DNA of 64,000 nt from the NCBI RefSeq assembly GCF_008932245.1, contig NZ_CP034910.1:1-64000 (forward strand). The letters run 5' to 3'. Numbering within the stretch: the first letter of the stretch is position 1; the number at the start of each line of letters is the position of its first letter. Below are positions 1 through 9,607 of the stretch, piece by piece. The position numbers and the translations under genes were made by a program. Source of the stretch: Sinorhizobium alkalisoli. Its GTDB lineage: Bacteria; Pseudomonadota; Alphaproteobacteria; Rhizobiales; Rhizobiaceae. The notes beneath the pieces were generated by a model that saw only the letters and a program-made list of their open reading frames with translations, did no database searches and was not told where the DNA came from.

Positions 1-92
1 GCCATCCTCCAAGATGTGAGGAGGCGCTGTTCAAGCCGATGGCGCGGCTTGTACCGAGTGCGGTCAATGCGCAATCGCATAGCCGGCGCTCG

Positions 93-1115
93 TCAGTCTC
101 GCTCGATTGCGGCGACCAGGAGATCGATCGCCTCAAATATGTCCATCGGTTGCCAAGTCACCGGATTGCGATAGCTCGGATAAAGCGCGAGCGCTGCGGC
201 GGTCAGCGCATCGATCGATGGTCTGGCCGCCGCCCGGCGCGCCAGTGCCGCTTGCGCGACCGGCGCAGCGCGGTCATCCGTCAGTCCCCATCCGGCATAG
301 AAGGGCACGGCATAGGAGCGGACAGGCATCCTCCGCAGCAGGGCATCGAACCCGACCTGGCTGGAGACCGTCCAGACCTCGTCGACGACATCGAGGATAG
401 AGGCGACCGAGACTTTGTCGGCGAGCAGGATCACACCGCATGTCCGGGCCGCGCGCTCGGTCATGTAGCCTTTCCGATAGCCGGCCATCACGTCGGGATG
501 CGTGCGAACGATGCACTGCGCGCCGCTCGCGAGAGCGTCGTCGAGCATCCGGTCGAAGGAGCGACGGCTGCCAAGCGCCCGTTCGACCGAGACGTCGCCC
601 ACGACCTGGTCGACGAGGAGGACGCGCCGGCTTCTGCCACGCTCGATCCGTGGCTGGCGATGCGGCAGGTTGTTGTATTTCGAAAGCCTATGGCGGACCA
701 TACGCTCGCGGATCTGCTTTCCGGCGGCGTCGTGCCCGCCGCCCGCCGCCTCGGCGATCAACAGTTCAAGGCGCGATGCCCGTCCGCCGTCGACCGGCAG
801 CGCCAGGTCGTCGGCAATGATCGAGACCGGAGCGGCACCGTCTTTGCCCAGGCCGACCGAACGCAGGAAGCCATCCTCCAGGTGCCAATGCGGCAGCCGT
901 CGGGCGCCGGCGATCGCCATCGCCGTCTTTGCAGGAATGCGCCCGCCCCAGGAAACGATGCCCTCGATCCCCGGCAACAGGGTCGAGACAAGTGGTTTAT
1001 CTCCAAAATAGCGGCCGAGCCAAGGGAAGGCCCGGCGCACGAAGAACGTCGCCCCGAGCCGCATGCTCTGCTTCGGCCACCAGGCCTTGCCGATGATCTC
1101 GGGAAAATCATCCAT
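93..1115 (-). CDS. KpsC/LpsZ-like capsular polysaccharide protein
   Basis: About 340 aa of the capsule polysaccharide biosynthesis family (Caps_synth type, as in KpsC/LpsZ). Family hallmarks visible are the HLEDGFLRS block near residue 80, LVDQVVGD near 170, the RTHPD block near 205 and the FYAGWGLTDDR block near 270. KpsC proteins are beta-Kdo transferases that build the glycolipid anchor of capsules. Those usually carry two such domains (about 670 aa), whereas this protein has one, so its exact reaction is uncertain. The ATG at 1115 has a GAGG six bases upstream; a GTG at 1127 is an alternative. It is the last gene of the minus-strand polysaccharide block, separated from the glycoside hydrolase gene by about 180 bp. 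The 92 bases after its stop hold nothing recognisable. Confidence 0.8.
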   Translation of the reverse strand: MDDFPEIIGKAWWPKQSMRLGATFFVRRAFPWLGRYFGDKPLVSTLLPGIEGIVSWGGRIPAKTAMAIAGARRLPHWHLEDGFLRSVGLGKDGAAPVSIIADDLALPVDGGRASRLELLIAEAAGGGHDAAGKQIRERMVRHRLSKYNNLPHRQPRIERGRSRRVLLVDQVVGDVSVERALGSRRSFDRMLDDALASGAQCIVRTHPDVMAGYRKGYMTERAARTCGVILLADKVSVASILDVVDEVWTVSSQVGFDALLRRMPVRSYAVPFYAGWGLTDDRAAPVAQAALARRAAARPSIDALTAAALALYPSYRNPVTWQPMDIFEAIDLLVAAIERD

Positions 1116-1184
1116 CAGTTGCCTCACCCATACCCGCCTCTCATCGACCCTCCGGCCGACGCCGCATCAGAAATCAGGTTAGGC

Positions 1185-1262
1185 ATGGAAATGCAATCGC
1201 CTTCAGCGCCGCGCGTCTTTTCAGACGCGCAATGGTCGCTTTCCGGAAATCGGATCCGGTTT
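1185..1262. repeat. Rhizobial intergenic palindromic repeat (RIME-like), degenerate
   Basis: A perfect 8-bp stem with a TTTC loop (arms 1211-1218 and 1223-1230, GCGCGTCT/AGACGCGC) lies in the gap between the hydrolase and KpsC-like genes. The flanks resemble an intergenic repeat that I recall as frequent in Sinorhizobium and Rhizobium. No T-tract follows on either strand, so it is not a standard terminator. Family membership is from memory and was not checked. Confidence 0.45.
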
Positions 1263-1292
1263 CGGGCTCAGCCAGCATTCTTGCCCATGATA

Positions 1293-3470
1293 TCAGCCAC
1301 CGTCGAGCTCGATAAGGAAGTAGGTCGTCGGCCCATAGGGCGTGTCGTTGGAAAGGCGGAAGGTGACGGCATCGGTACCCGCATGCACCGGCGGATAGAC
1401 GGTTCCGTCGAGACCAACGGGCGAGACGCGCCACTTTGGCGCCGTCCTCGACAGGGCCAAGTCGACGCGGCCCTTGCGGATCAGGACCGGCAGCCTGCCG
1501 AAGTCTTCGATGATGCGCTCCTCGCTATCGCGAAAGACCATGTCGGTGTTCTGGGCATCCGTCGCGAAGATCAAAAGCAGCCGACGACTCTCGTTAAGCG
1601 TGTTGTCGCCGTCGATCACCGAAAGCGCGACAAGACCATTGCCGTCCGCCTGTTCGATACGGAGCGTGCCGAGATCGATCGGCTCGCGCAGCGAGGAAAA
1701 CGCCGCCGCTTCGGTCGCTGGCGTCGAGATCCGGAGTTGTCCGGTCGGGCGATCGAGCAGTATCTCTCCGGTATCGCTCTCGTAGCGCCCGTGTGCGATA
1801 TCGGTGCGATTGCCAGGGGGCAGGCGCCCGCTGCTGCGCAAGTGCTCCATAACGCCCCCGGCATCGTCAGGGCGCGGCTGGCCGACACCGATTTCTTCGT
1901 CCAAGTCGTCCTCCCAGAGCAATCCGATCCTGCCGATCAGCGCCAAATCCGTCAGCCGCTCGGGCTCCCGTGCCTGCATGTCCTCTGAAAGATCCTGCTC
2001 GCCGCGCACCGCATAGGGAATCGTAATGCCCGACTCGGCGATGTCACCCCGGCGATAAAGGAGCGCGGCCAGCGTCTCGCCGGCACGGGCGACCGGATCG
2101 AGAGCGATCGCATAGGGAAGCATTGCACGCTTGTGCGGATAGGGTTCGCCGTAGGCGAGCGCGATCGGTCCGTGGCCGTGACGGCAGAGCGCATCCCAGC
2201 CCTGAAGAGCGGCATAGGCCGGCATGACAAGGCCGGCCTCATAACGGTAGCGGTTCCAGAAGAGGTGGTCGTATTCAGTGACGACAAACGGCTTCCCAAG
2301 CCAGCGCGCGGCGGCCGCCATCCGCATGTAATTGGCTCCGTCGTCGATGGAACTCGCCTGCAACAGGGCGCTGCCCGGCGCATAGCCGCCAACCCAATCG
2401 TGATAGGTGTTCATTGTGGCCGCATCGAGATCACGCCGGGTCAATTCCGTCTGTACCGTCGGCCAATTGTTGTAGCTGCTGATCAGGCCCTGATAGCCGA
2501 GGTCGCGCAATACCTTGCTCATTCGCGCGACGGAAGCCTGTTCCATTTCAATGAAGAACGCCTGCAGGTCGCGCATGCGTGCGCCATCCCTATAGCGGTC
2601 GGCCGGGAGTTCCACCGTTCCCGCTTCGAGCTGTTCGCCGTCGCTGAGGTCTCCCCAGGCTTGTGCCAGGGCGCCGGTCGACCGGTAGCGCCTTGCGAGC
2701 CAACGGTTGAAGGGAGCGGCGAGCGCCGCGTCGTAATGCGGTTTGCCGAAACGCTCGTGCACGACGCTGTCGAACTCGATGCCGTTTTCATTAACGAGAA
2801 TTACGAGTGCCAGCGCTTCGTCGCGAATGGGCGCAGTCCCGGTATAGGGATTGACCACCGCAAGAAATCTCTCCTGCAGCGTCTTCCAGTGCTGGAACGC
2901 CTCATCGTCGAGATGCAGGCGGAGCTTGAGATCGCCATTCGCCTCCCAGCGGTCGTCGTGGCCACCATAGGCGCCGCGCGACGATGAAAGACCGTCGATG
3001 ATCCAGTAGATGCCGTTGCGCTTCAGTGCCGCGAGCAGATAATGGATGCGGTCCAGCGTCCCCGGATCGAAATCGAAATCCTTCCGGCGATCGTGCATCA
3101 GGCTTGCATCGGTGAAGTGAAGCCGCGCCACATTATAGCCATGGAGCGCAAGCTGGCGCGCGTATCGGTCGGCGCCGTCATGATCCGGAAAGCCGCCGGA
3201 CGCCGGGCTCCAGGCAAGCGATGCGCAGAACATCCGAACCGGCTCTTTCGGCGCGGCCGCATAGGCCAGCCGTCCTCCGGCTCCGGCGACGAGGCGATGC
3301 CCGGCATCGATCGGCCCGTTCGGCAGGAAGGGCGAAAAGTCGAGCGGGCTTCCGGCCTTCATTTCAAGCGAGATTTCGCGAACGGGTACCCAATCGTCCG
3401 AGGCGCTTGCCAGGGGCGCCCAACAGCCGCAGGCGATCGTCGTCGCGGCGACAAGGCTGGCGATCTTCAT
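1293..3470 (-). CDS. Secreted TIM-barrel glycoside hydrolase of the polysaccharide locus
   Basis: 725 aa beginning with an N-terminal signal peptide (residues 1 to about 24, cleavage expected near ASA-SDD). The core resembles clan GH-A hydrolases (cellulase/beta-galactosidase types). ILVNENG places a likely acid/base Glu at 228 and FVVTEYD a likely nucleophile Glu at 399. A C-terminal beta-rich region of about 250 residues follows the barrel. The start overlaps the stop of the upstream GT2 gene by four bases (ATGA), so the two are translationally coupled. The enzyme probably trims or turns over the polysaccharide made by the neighbouring genes in the periplasm or outside the cell. The exact GH family and substrate cannot be read from sequence alone. 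Confidence 0.75.
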   Translation of the reverse strand: MKIASLVAATTIACGCWAPLASASDDWVPVREISLEMKAGSPLDFSPFLPNGPIDAGHRLVAGAGGRLAYAAAPKEPVRMFCASLAWSPASGGFPDHDGADRYARQLALHGYNVARLHFTDASLMHDRRKDFDFDPGTLDRIHYLLAALKRNGIYWIIDGLSSSRGAYGGHDDRWEANGDLKLRLHLDDEAFQHWKTLQERFLAVVNPYTGTAPIRDEALALVILVNENGIEFDSVVHERFGKPHYDAALAAPFNRWLARRYRSTGALAQAWGDLSDGEQLEAGTVELPADRYRDGARMRDLQAFFIEMEQASVARMSKVLRDLGYQGLISSYNNWPTVQTELTRRDLDAATMNTYHDWVGGYAPGSALLQASSIDDGANYMRMAAAARWLGKPFVVTEYDHLFWNRYRYEAGLVMPAYAALQGWDALCRHGHGPIALAYGEPYPHKRAMLPYAIALDPVARAGETLAALLYRRGDIAESGITIPYAVRGEQDLSEDMQAREPERLTDLALIGRIGLLWEDDLDEEIGVGQPRPDDAGGVMEHLRSSGRLPPGNRTDIAHGRYESDTGEILLDRPTGQLRISTPATEAAAFSSLREPIDLGTLRIEQADGNGLVALSVIDGDNTLNESRRLLLIFATDAQNTDMVFRDSEERIIEDFGRLPVLIRKGRVDLALSRTAPKWRVSPVGLDGTVYPPVHAGTDAVTFRLSNDTPYGPTTYFLIELDGG

Positions 3471-4483
3471 GCCCGCTTTCCGAGTATTCTGCTCTCGATC
3501 GGAGCGTCCGGCGGCTGACGGCTCCGAAGCAAGCCAACCGGCAGAGCGGCGGCATGGAAGAACCAGGCGACGACTGTATAAAGCCCCATGCCGAGGCTGC
3601 GCTTCTTGACGCCGGCAAGGGCAACGACACCAAGTAGCATGGCGGCGACGGCAGTAAACGCCATGATCTTATCGGGCAGGAATAGGAGAAGCCAAAGACA
3701 GAAGAGCCACCAGAGGTGGACGAGCGCCCAAAGCCTGAGCTCGGGCAGTTCCCTCAAAAGCTCAGGGAAATAGGGCTTCCCGAGCGAGGCGCGCAGGAGC
3801 TCGCCGATCCCGAAGAGATATTTGCTCTTCCAGCGGCGAATCAGCAACCGATAGGAATTCACGCTGTGGCCGAAGTGCTGGACGAAACGGCGGTCGAGGC
3901 GATGGAGCCCCCAACCGGCGTTACGCAGCCGGATGCCGAGATCGAATTCCTCGTAACCATGCAGGTTCCGATCCGAGAGATAGCCCACCTCCTCGATCGC
4001 GCAACGCCGATAGAGGCCCCCGCCGTTCATGCGATCTATCCCTCCCGTGCGGTTTTCGGGTGCGTTGCGGTTGACACGTCGCGCGAATTCGAGATTGGCG
4101 ACGTGCATCTCCTCGACATGCCCCGTCACGCCCGCAATCGCGGGATTGTCGGCAAGGAAGCGGACGGCGTCGTCGAGAAAGCCGTCATCGAGTAGCATGT
4201 CTCCGTCGATGAGGCAGACATGTTCGCCACGGGAATATTGAAAGCCCAGTTGCGGACCGATCCCGCAGCTCGGCCGCGCAGGCGCAGCAATCTGCGCGAT
4301 GATAACGGGATAGCGCGCGGCGATCTCGATCGTGCGATCGGCCGAGCCGCTGTCGGCGACGATGATCTCGCCGCCCTTGCCCTCAAGCGCCACGAGCGCG
4401 CTTTCGATCGTCGCGGCAATGCGCTTTTCCTCATTCAAGGTCTTGATAATAACCGATATAGTCAAGATGCCCCCTCGGCTCAC
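3467..4483 (-). CDS. Glycosyltransferase family 2
   Basis: 338 aa with a GT-A fold start (TISVIIKTLNEEKRI at about residue 8), a nucleotide-binding DSGSADRT loop near residue 60 and the metal-binding IDGDMLLD segment near 112. Hydrophobic segments follow residue 230, so the protein is likely held at the inner membrane with its active site in the cytoplasm. It would add one sugar to a lipid-linked repeat unit. It sits in a tight series VanZ-like, GT2, glycoside hydrolase with four-base overlaps on both sides. Donor and acceptor are not predictable. Confidence 0.88.
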   Translation of the reverse strand: MSRGGILTISVIIKTLNEEKRIAATIESALVALEGKGGEIIVADSGSADRTIEIAARYPVIIAQIAAPARPSCGIGPQLGFQYSRGEHVCLIDGDMLLDDGFLDDAVRFLADNPAIAGVTGHVEEMHVANLEFARRVNRNAPENRTGGIDRMNGGGLYRRCAIEEVGYLSDRNLHGYEEFDLGIRLRNAGWGLHRLDRRFVQHFGHSVNSYRLLIRRWKSKYLFGIGELLRASLGKPYFPELLRELPELRLWALVHLWWLFCLWLLLFLPDKIMAFTAVAAMLLGVVALAGVKKRSLGMGLYTVVAWFFHAAALPVGLLRSRQPPDAPIESRILGKRA

Positions 4484-4875
4484 GATCCGTCAGGATTTGC
4501 TTTCCGCACCGCTCCAGACTCGGCCAGCCGGAATCGCTGCGCATAGCGGACAGAGAGCCACGCCACGCATACGCCGCATGCCGTGCCCGCCATCTTGACT
4601 GCAAGGTCGCCGAACCGCGCGTGCCGGTCGGGCAAAACCATCTGCAGCAGCTCAAGACCGGCCGCGCCGGCCAGAAGCACTGTCAGAACGAGCCCCCTCC
4701 GCCTCGGATAGGCCATGGCAAAACTGAGCCCGAGCGCCCCGTAGGCGCCGAACCTTTCGAATTGCACCCAGTTGCCGATATGCGGCCGCATGCCGACCGG
4801 CGACAGCGTGGAATAGACGACCACAGCAAGCAGGAGCCATGCGACCAGGGAGACAGCGCGCCTGAAATTCATCAT
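4480..4875 (-). CDS. VanZ-like small membrane protein
   Basis: 131 aa with three to four hydrophobic segments (about residues 8-25, 45-60, 62-80 and 95-110) and the VanZ-like pattern of a conserved Glu in GLELLQ followed by DRHARFGDLAVKMAGT. Such proteins recur in exopolysaccharide clusters but their biochemical role is not established. The stop overlaps the GT2 start by four bases and the start follows the GT4 gene by 13 bases, so it is clearly part of this operon. Confidence 0.75.
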   Translation of the reverse strand: MMNFRRAVSLVAWLLLAVVVYSTLSPVGMRPHIGNWVQFERFGAYGALGLSFAMAYPRRRGLVLTVLLAGAAGLELLQMVLPDRHARFGDLAVKMAGTACGVCVAWLSVRYAQRFRLAESGAVRKANPDGS

Positions 4876-4888
4876 TCGACTGCCTACC

Positions 4889-6139
4889 CTATCGATTCAG
4901 CGCCCCATAGACAGCAAGCGTCTTCCGCGCGACGCTCGTCCAGCTATGGGTCGCTTCGACATGCGCCATGCGAGCGAGTACCTCTTCTTCGCCCGGCAGA
5001 TTCTCGAGTTTGCCGGCAATGGCCGCGGAGAGTGCCTCTGTATCGCCGAGGGGAAAATAGTCTTCGGCCGCCAGGCCAAGCTCGCGATTGGCAACGATGT
5101 CGCTTGCCAGCACGGGCAAACCATAGCCCATAGCCTCCAGTAGCGCTATCGGCATGCCCTCGTGACTGGAAGGCAGGACGAAGAGCGCCGCATTGGCGAA
5201 GAGGTCCGTTAGCCGGTCACCGGTCTGGAAGCCCGTAAGGACGACGCCCGGTACATCGCTCGCGACCGCCCTCACCTCTCGGGCATAGGGCGTCTCGAAT
5301 TCGGCGCCACCCGCGAGCACGAGCTTGAAGCCGGCATCGCCGAGCTTTGCGAAAGCCCTGATCAGGTCGATCTGTCGCTTTTCGGGCACCAGTCGCGCAG
5401 CAAGCAACACATAACGGCGTCGCGCCAGTCCGAACTCCTCGAGAATGCCGCTCTCGCCGCACAGTGACGGGACGGCGACGCCATTTGGCACGAAGGAGAC
5501 GGGCACGCGGTAGCGCGCACCCATCGCTTCCACGATTTCTCTCGAAATCGCGATGCGCCCATGCGCAAGCCTCATGCCCAGGCGCTCACCGAGCTTCAGC
5601 ATGCTCTTGGCAAAGCCGCCCCATTTCTGCCGGTCGTAGTCATAGCCGTGATGGGTGACGACAACTTTCAAGCCGAACAGCCGCGCGAGCGGCACCATCA
5701 GAGCCGGGCCGATGGCGTGGATGTGCAGGATGTCGGGACGCCGAACGGCGGCGAAACACACGCCGAGGAAGGTGTGCACGATTGCTTCAAGCGCCATCCT
5801 CCGCGGCGCCCAGATCGGAAAGACGCGGACCCCGTCCCGGGACGAAAGTGGGGACTGCGCCAGATAGCGCCGCCGTCCCACGACCTCGATTTCCCAGCCT
5901 TGCGCCGCCAGCTTGGCCGCAAGCATTTCGACATGCTTTTCGACGCCGCCCTGCACATTCGGAATTCCGCGCAGCCCCAGCATCATCACCCGCTGCCGTG
6001 CGCCTGTTCTGGCGGCGGATTGCAGGCGCGGCGAAAACCCGTCGAACTCTTGGTCCGAGAACCCCTGGCCGCTCAAACTCACCGCAAGCGGCGCCTGTTG
6101 CGGATTTTCAACGCGCTGCACTGCAGACCTACTGCTCAT
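4889..6139 (-). CDS. Glycosyltransferase family 4
   Basis: 416 aa with a GT-B fold. The N-terminal domain opens with MLGLRGIPNVQGGVEKHVE near residue 50, typical of GT4 enzymes of exopolysaccharide loci. The C-terminal domain carries AARLVPEKRQ near 245 and the donor-binding PSSHEGMPIALLEAMGYGLPV segment (in part) near 328. The first 45 or so residues are low in similarity, so the true start could be slightly downstream of the ATG used. A 125-bp gap separates it from the preceding GT4 gene and may hold a secondary promoter. It is a cytoplasmic transferase of unknown sugar specificity for the repeat unit. Confidence 0.87.
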   Translation of the reverse strand: MSSRSAVQRVENPQQAPLAVSLSGQGFSDQEFDGFSPRLQSAARTGARQRVMMLGLRGIPNVQGGVEKHVEMLAAKLAAQGWEIEVVGRRRYLAQSPLSSRDGVRVFPIWAPRRMALEAIVHTFLGVCFAAVRRPDILHIHAIGPALMVPLARLFGLKVVVTHHGYDYDRQKWGGFAKSMLKLGERLGMRLAHGRIAISREIVEAMGARYRVPVSFVPNGVAVPSLCGESGILEEFGLARRRYVLLAARLVPEKRQIDLIRAFAKLGDAGFKLVLAGGAEFETPYAREVRAVASDVPGVVLTGFQTGDRLTDLFANAALFVLPSSHEGMPIALLEAMGYGLPVLASDIVANRELGLAAEDYFPLGDTEALSAAIAGKLENLPGEEEVLARMAHVEATHSWTSVARKTLAVYGALNR

Positions 6140-6264
6140 GATGGTAACGTCCCGGGAGGTTCCCTGATGAACATTCCCTCTAAAGGCTGAGCACTTTCGG
6201 TCGGCGTAAGAACATCACTAAATTTTTACGCAGATGGCCGAAAATCGGACGTACTGCTCGACCG

Positions 6265-7506
6265 TCAGGCGACGCCCAGCGTCGCGTAGAGCTCCAAGGT
6301 CCTCGACCGATAGGCGGCTGCGGAAAAGTCGCGGTCGATCCAGGCCCGGCCTTCGGCACCCATGCGCGCGCGCTCCTCCGGCGAAAGTGCTGCCATCCGG
6401 CGCAGCGCACCTGCGAGGTCTTCGACGTCTCCCGAGAGCGCCAGGAGCCCCGTTCCCTCCCGCACCATTTCGGGAATGCCACCAATCGCCGCGCCGATGA
6501 CAGGTCGGCCGAGCGCGTAGGTCTCGAGCACGCTGATCGGTGCGTTCTCGTACCATTCCGACGGCAGCACGAGTGCGCGGGATTCACCGATCAGCCGATG
6601 CAATTTCTCGCCGGAGAGATAGCCTGCGAAGGTCACGTCAGCACCGAGTTCGCCGGCCAGTTGCCGAAGGCTTTCCTCTTCGGGCCCGGTCCCGGCAATG
6701 ACGAGCCGTTCTCCCGCAAGCGCGATTGCCCGGATCAAGGTTTCGATCCCCTTTTCCGGAGCGAGCCGCCCGGCAAAAACGAAATAGTTGCTCTCCTGCC
6801 AGTCACAGCGCAAGCCGGAAACATCGACGAAATTGGGAATATGGACCATCTTCTCGCGCGGCCAACCCCATTCGACGAGCTTTTCCAGATAGAAACTGCT
6901 CGGCACTACCAGCCGGTCCACCTTGTCTCGATAGAGCCCGAGCATCCGGTGCAGCATGCTCTCCGCGAATACGACCGCGCTCAACGGCAGCGAATCCTTG
7001 ACGCAACGGTGACGGAGCACATTGTAGATCCTGCCCCCGCGACAGTCTTCGCAAACCTTGCCGGCGCGCAGCATCTTATAAGAAGGGCAGGCGAGCTTCA
7101 GGTCATGCACCGTCATCACGACCGGAATGCCCGCGACCTTCAGCGTGGAGAAGATCGCCGGCGAAAGATGGTGGTAGACGTTATGGGCATGGGCGACAGA
7201 CGGCCGGGTGCGGTCTACCAATCGGCCGATCTTTCGCTGGGCCTCGACTGAATAGATGACACTCGCTGCCTGAGCCAACTTGCGCAAGGGGCCGGTCCTG
7301 CGGCCATACTCGATCTCGGAAACGAAATAGTCCGACCAGGGCGAGGCTTCGTTCTGCTCGTGCTGCATGGCGAAGGGAACGACATCCCATCCAAGCTCGC
7401 CGAACATGTGCATATGATCGAAGAACACCGCCTCGGCCCCGCCGCGCCGGTAGTAATAGTTGTTGATCGCCAGCAGGCGTTTTCCGGCAGCGTCTGGCGT
7501 GGGCAC
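6265..7506 (-). CDS. Glycosyltransferase family 4
   Basis: 413 aa GT-B enzyme. The N-terminal domain shows LLAINNYYYRRGGAE, characteristic of one GT4 subgroup. The C-terminal domain shows FAGRLAPEKGIETLI near residue 245 and SEWYENAPISVLE near 327, with the retaining-GT4 Glu pattern. The start is a GTG with GGGAG eight bases upstream. A Cys-rich stretch (CPSYKMLR, CEDCRGG, near 140-160) is also seen in homologues. It follows the deacetylase gene by 11 bases and presumably adds one sugar of the repeat unit. Confidence 0.87.
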   Translation of the reverse strand: MPTPDAAGKRLLAINNYYYRRGGAEAVFFDHMHMFGELGWDVVPFAMQHEQNEASPWSDYFVSEIEYGRRTGPLRKLAQAASVIYSVEAQRKIGRLVDRTRPSVAHAHNVYHHLSPAIFSTLKVAGIPVVMTVHDLKLACPSYKMLRAGKVCEDCRGGRIYNVLRHRCVKDSLPLSAVVFAESMLHRMLGLYRDKVDRLVVPSSFYLEKLVEWGWPREKMVHIPNFVDVSGLRCDWQESNYFVFAGRLAPEKGIETLIRAIALAGERLVIAGTGPEEESLRQLAGELGADVTFAGYLSGEKLHRLIGESRALVLPSEWYENAPISVLETYALGRPVIGAAIGGIPEMVREGTGLLALSGDVEDLAGALRRMAALSPEERARMGAEGRAWIDRDFSAAAYRSRTLELYATLGVA

Positions 7507-7517
7507 GGTACTGCTCC

Positions 7518-8273
7518 CTACCAGTTGAGCGCGTCAAGCGCCCGATCGACGGGGAGCACGCGGCATCCCTTGCCGACCGCGTAGCGGACGAGGTGCTCGA
7601 AGGTTTCCGGCCTGCAGCCGTAGGGCGTCGGCCGCGGTGCGATGTCGTGGGTGTAGAAGACGAGCCAGCCGGGCCGATCGGCGATATCGTCGATCCACCG
7701 TGTCAAGTCTCTTGCATGCTGTTCCGGCTGCCGGATTTCCACGGCCTTGATCATCAACGGGTCGACAACGCCGCGATTGATCGCCTCGCCGGCGCCGCGA
7801 CAGGTCCGGTAGCGCCTGCGCATCACGGCCCGGGCCGGCGGCCAGGCAGCATTATAGGGGAAAGCGAAGTTGCGCGCCGGCTCCGGGACACCGACGCTCT
7901 TCAGATAGTGCGCATTCCGATCGAGATCGTCGTCGAGGCGGCGAATGTCGCGTATCCGGCGATGTGCATAGGTGTGGCAACCGATTTCATGGCCCCGCGC
8001 AAGAATCTCGCCGCATCCTTCCCGTGTGATCAGCGTCCGGTCCGGCTCGATCTTTCCAGCCAGTCCGCCCGCGATATAGAAGGTGCCGCGAACGCCGTGC
8101 CGCTCGAGAATGGACGCGCCCTCGTTCAGCGCGCTATCCGGCACGTCGTCGAAGGTGAAGGAGACAAGAGGCACATCCGTCTCGAGCTCGCGCCGTCCAC
8201 GGGCGAGGTTCCAGATCAGCCGGTTTGCCATGCGGTCCACGAGCGAACCGATCCATCCCTGCCATTCAAGCAT
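7518..8273 (-). CDS. Polysaccharide deacetylase (CE4/NodB-like)
   Basis: About 251 aa with the NodB homology domain: motif 1 FTFDDVP (catalytic and metal Asp pair near residue 45), motif 2 HTYAH (metal His residues near 105) and a following NFAFPYN segment. These enzymes remove N- or O-acetyl groups from glycans or lipid-linked sugars. No clear signal peptide is seen, so it may act on a cytoplasmic or membrane-bound precursor. ATG at 8273 is used; a TTG six bases earlier has a better placed AGGAG. The gene overlaps the end of the polymerase gene by eight bases, so it belongs to the same transcript. Confidence 0.85.
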   Translation of the reverse strand: MLEWQGWIGSLVDRMANRLIWNLARGRRELETDVPLVSFTFDDVPDSALNEGASILERHGVRGTFYIAGGLAGKIEPDRTLITREGCGEILARGHEIGCHTYAHRRIRDIRRLDDDLDRNAHYLKSVGVPEPARNFAFPYNAAWPPARAVMRRRYRTCRGAGEAINRGVVDPLMIKAVEIRQPEQHARDLTRWIDDIADRPGWLVFYTHDIAPRPTPYGCRPETFEHLVRYAVGKGCRVLPVDRALDALNW

Positions 8274-9594
8274 GAGCAACTCGACTCCTATTCACGGCAG
8301 CAGGCGCAACGTTCAGCGCGGCGCTCGACTGCAGTTGCAAACCATAAAGTGCAAACATGAAGGTGAACCAGATCAGACTGCCGCCCTCGAAGAAGAGGCT
8401 CTCGAGGCCGGCGTGGAAGATCGTATAGAGCCAGATACGAATGAAGAGTCGCGTCAGATGCGAATGCGCACGATCAGGGGCGATACGCGAGATATTGCGC
8501 AGCGGCAGCACGACGAGCCAAGTCAGCGTCAGGACGAGCCCTGGGAAACCGGTGGTCAGCGCGATATCCAGATAGGAATTATGGCCGTTGGCGGCGGCCA
8601 CGGCCCAGGTCTCGATCGTGCCGCCGCTATAGACCAGTTCCTCCGTCTGCCAGAATCCCTTGAAGCCATGGCCGGTTAAAGGGCGTTCGGCGAGCGCCGA
8701 AAAGGCGAAACGCCAGATGTCGGCACGGTTTGTGAAGGTCGCATCGATGCCGAGCCCGGCGATGAATTCGCCGAGCGGCCTGAAGACAGCCGAGCCGACG
8801 GCGAAGAGATTGAACAGCCCGACACCACCGATAACGATCGGGACACGCAGAAAGCGCAGTCTTTCGAAGAGCCAGGCGAGCAAGAGGATCGCCGGCAGCA
8901 TTGCTGTCGACGTCTTGCCGCCGGTATTGATCAAGAAAAGAAAGGAAAGCCCCACGATCGCAAGCCCCGCGACGCGCGACCAGCTGTTCATGACGAAAAG
9001 CCCGAAGAAGGCGGCGAGCACCATGGCCGCGGCCGCGCTGTTCTTGTGCGGGAAATGGCCGCGCCAAAGCCCCGCATTCATCGGCTCGCGCAGTTCCGAT
9101 GCCTGATGGATGGCCAGCGTCGGCTTGAGCAGAACGCCATAATAAGCAAAGCCGAGCATGATCAGTGTGCCGATGCCGAGCATCTTGGCGAAGTGGCGCT
9201 CGGAGGCCGGCAGCAGCAGATAGATGCTGGCATTGAGCGTCATCATCGTCGAAAGAATAATGCCCTTGATCCCCAGCATCGGGTGGACGGAGATCACGGA
9301 GACGAAGAAGAACCAGGCATAAAGCAGTGCCAGCAGCACCCGAGGCTGCAGGATGATGCCGCGCATCGGGTGGAGCAGTCCGTAGCCCAACATCCCGGCG
9401 GTCACGAACAGCGCGAGAATCTGGTTCAGCCGGTTGGAGTTTCCAGCTGAGGGATCGAGCACGGCCTCGCCCGTGAGGTCGACATAAGGATCGATCGAGA
9501 CCCACAGGAACAGGAAGAGGGCCATGAAAAGGAAGGCGGCAACGCGCAGCCTCACGGCCTGCGCACTGATCTCCTCGAAGCCGGTGTCGCTCAT
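8266..9594 (-). CDS. O-antigen ligase/Wzy-type polymerase family membrane protein
   Basis: About 442 aa and strongly hydrophobic, with around ten predicted transmembrane segments and a large periplasmic loop holding AANGHNSYLDIALTTGFPG near residue 345. That His-containing loop is typical of the Wzy_C/O-antigen-ligase family. It would polymerise or transfer lipid-linked repeat units on the periplasmic face. The ATG at 9594 was chosen because it lies 13 bases after the upstream stop; a longer frame from 9684 would overlap the co-polymerase gene. Gene order co-polymerase, polymerase, deacetylase supports a Wzx/Wzy-dependent pathway. Confidence 0.82.
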   Translation of the reverse strand: MSDTGFEEISAQAVRLRVAAFLFMALFLFLWVSIDPYVDLTGEAVLDPSAGNSNRLNQILALFVTAGMLGYGLLHPMRGIILQPRVLLALLYAWFFFVSVISVHPMLGIKGIILSTMMTLNASIYLLLPASERHFAKMLGIGTLIMLGFAYYGVLLKPTLAIHQASELREPMNAGLWRGHFPHKNSAAAAMVLAAFFGLFVMNSWSRVAGLAIVGLSFLFLINTGGKTSTAMLPAILLLAWLFERLRFLRVPIVIGGVGLFNLFAVGSAVFRPLGEFIAGLGIDATFTNRADIWRFAFSALAERPLTGHGFKGFWQTEELVYSGGTIETWAVAAANGHNSYLDIALTTGFPGLVLTLTWLVVLPLRNISRIAPDRAHSHLTRLFIRIWLYTIFHAGLESLFFEGGSLIWFTFMFALYGLQLQSSAALNVAPAAVNRSRVAHA

Positions 9595-9607
9595 GGCGCC
9601 CGCAGCC

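Noticed and set aside
39..1988. 649-codon plus-strand open frame
   Set aside because: It is the antisense shadow of the KpsC-like and hydrolase genes; GC-rich third positions keep such frames open, and there is no ribosome binding site or family similarity.
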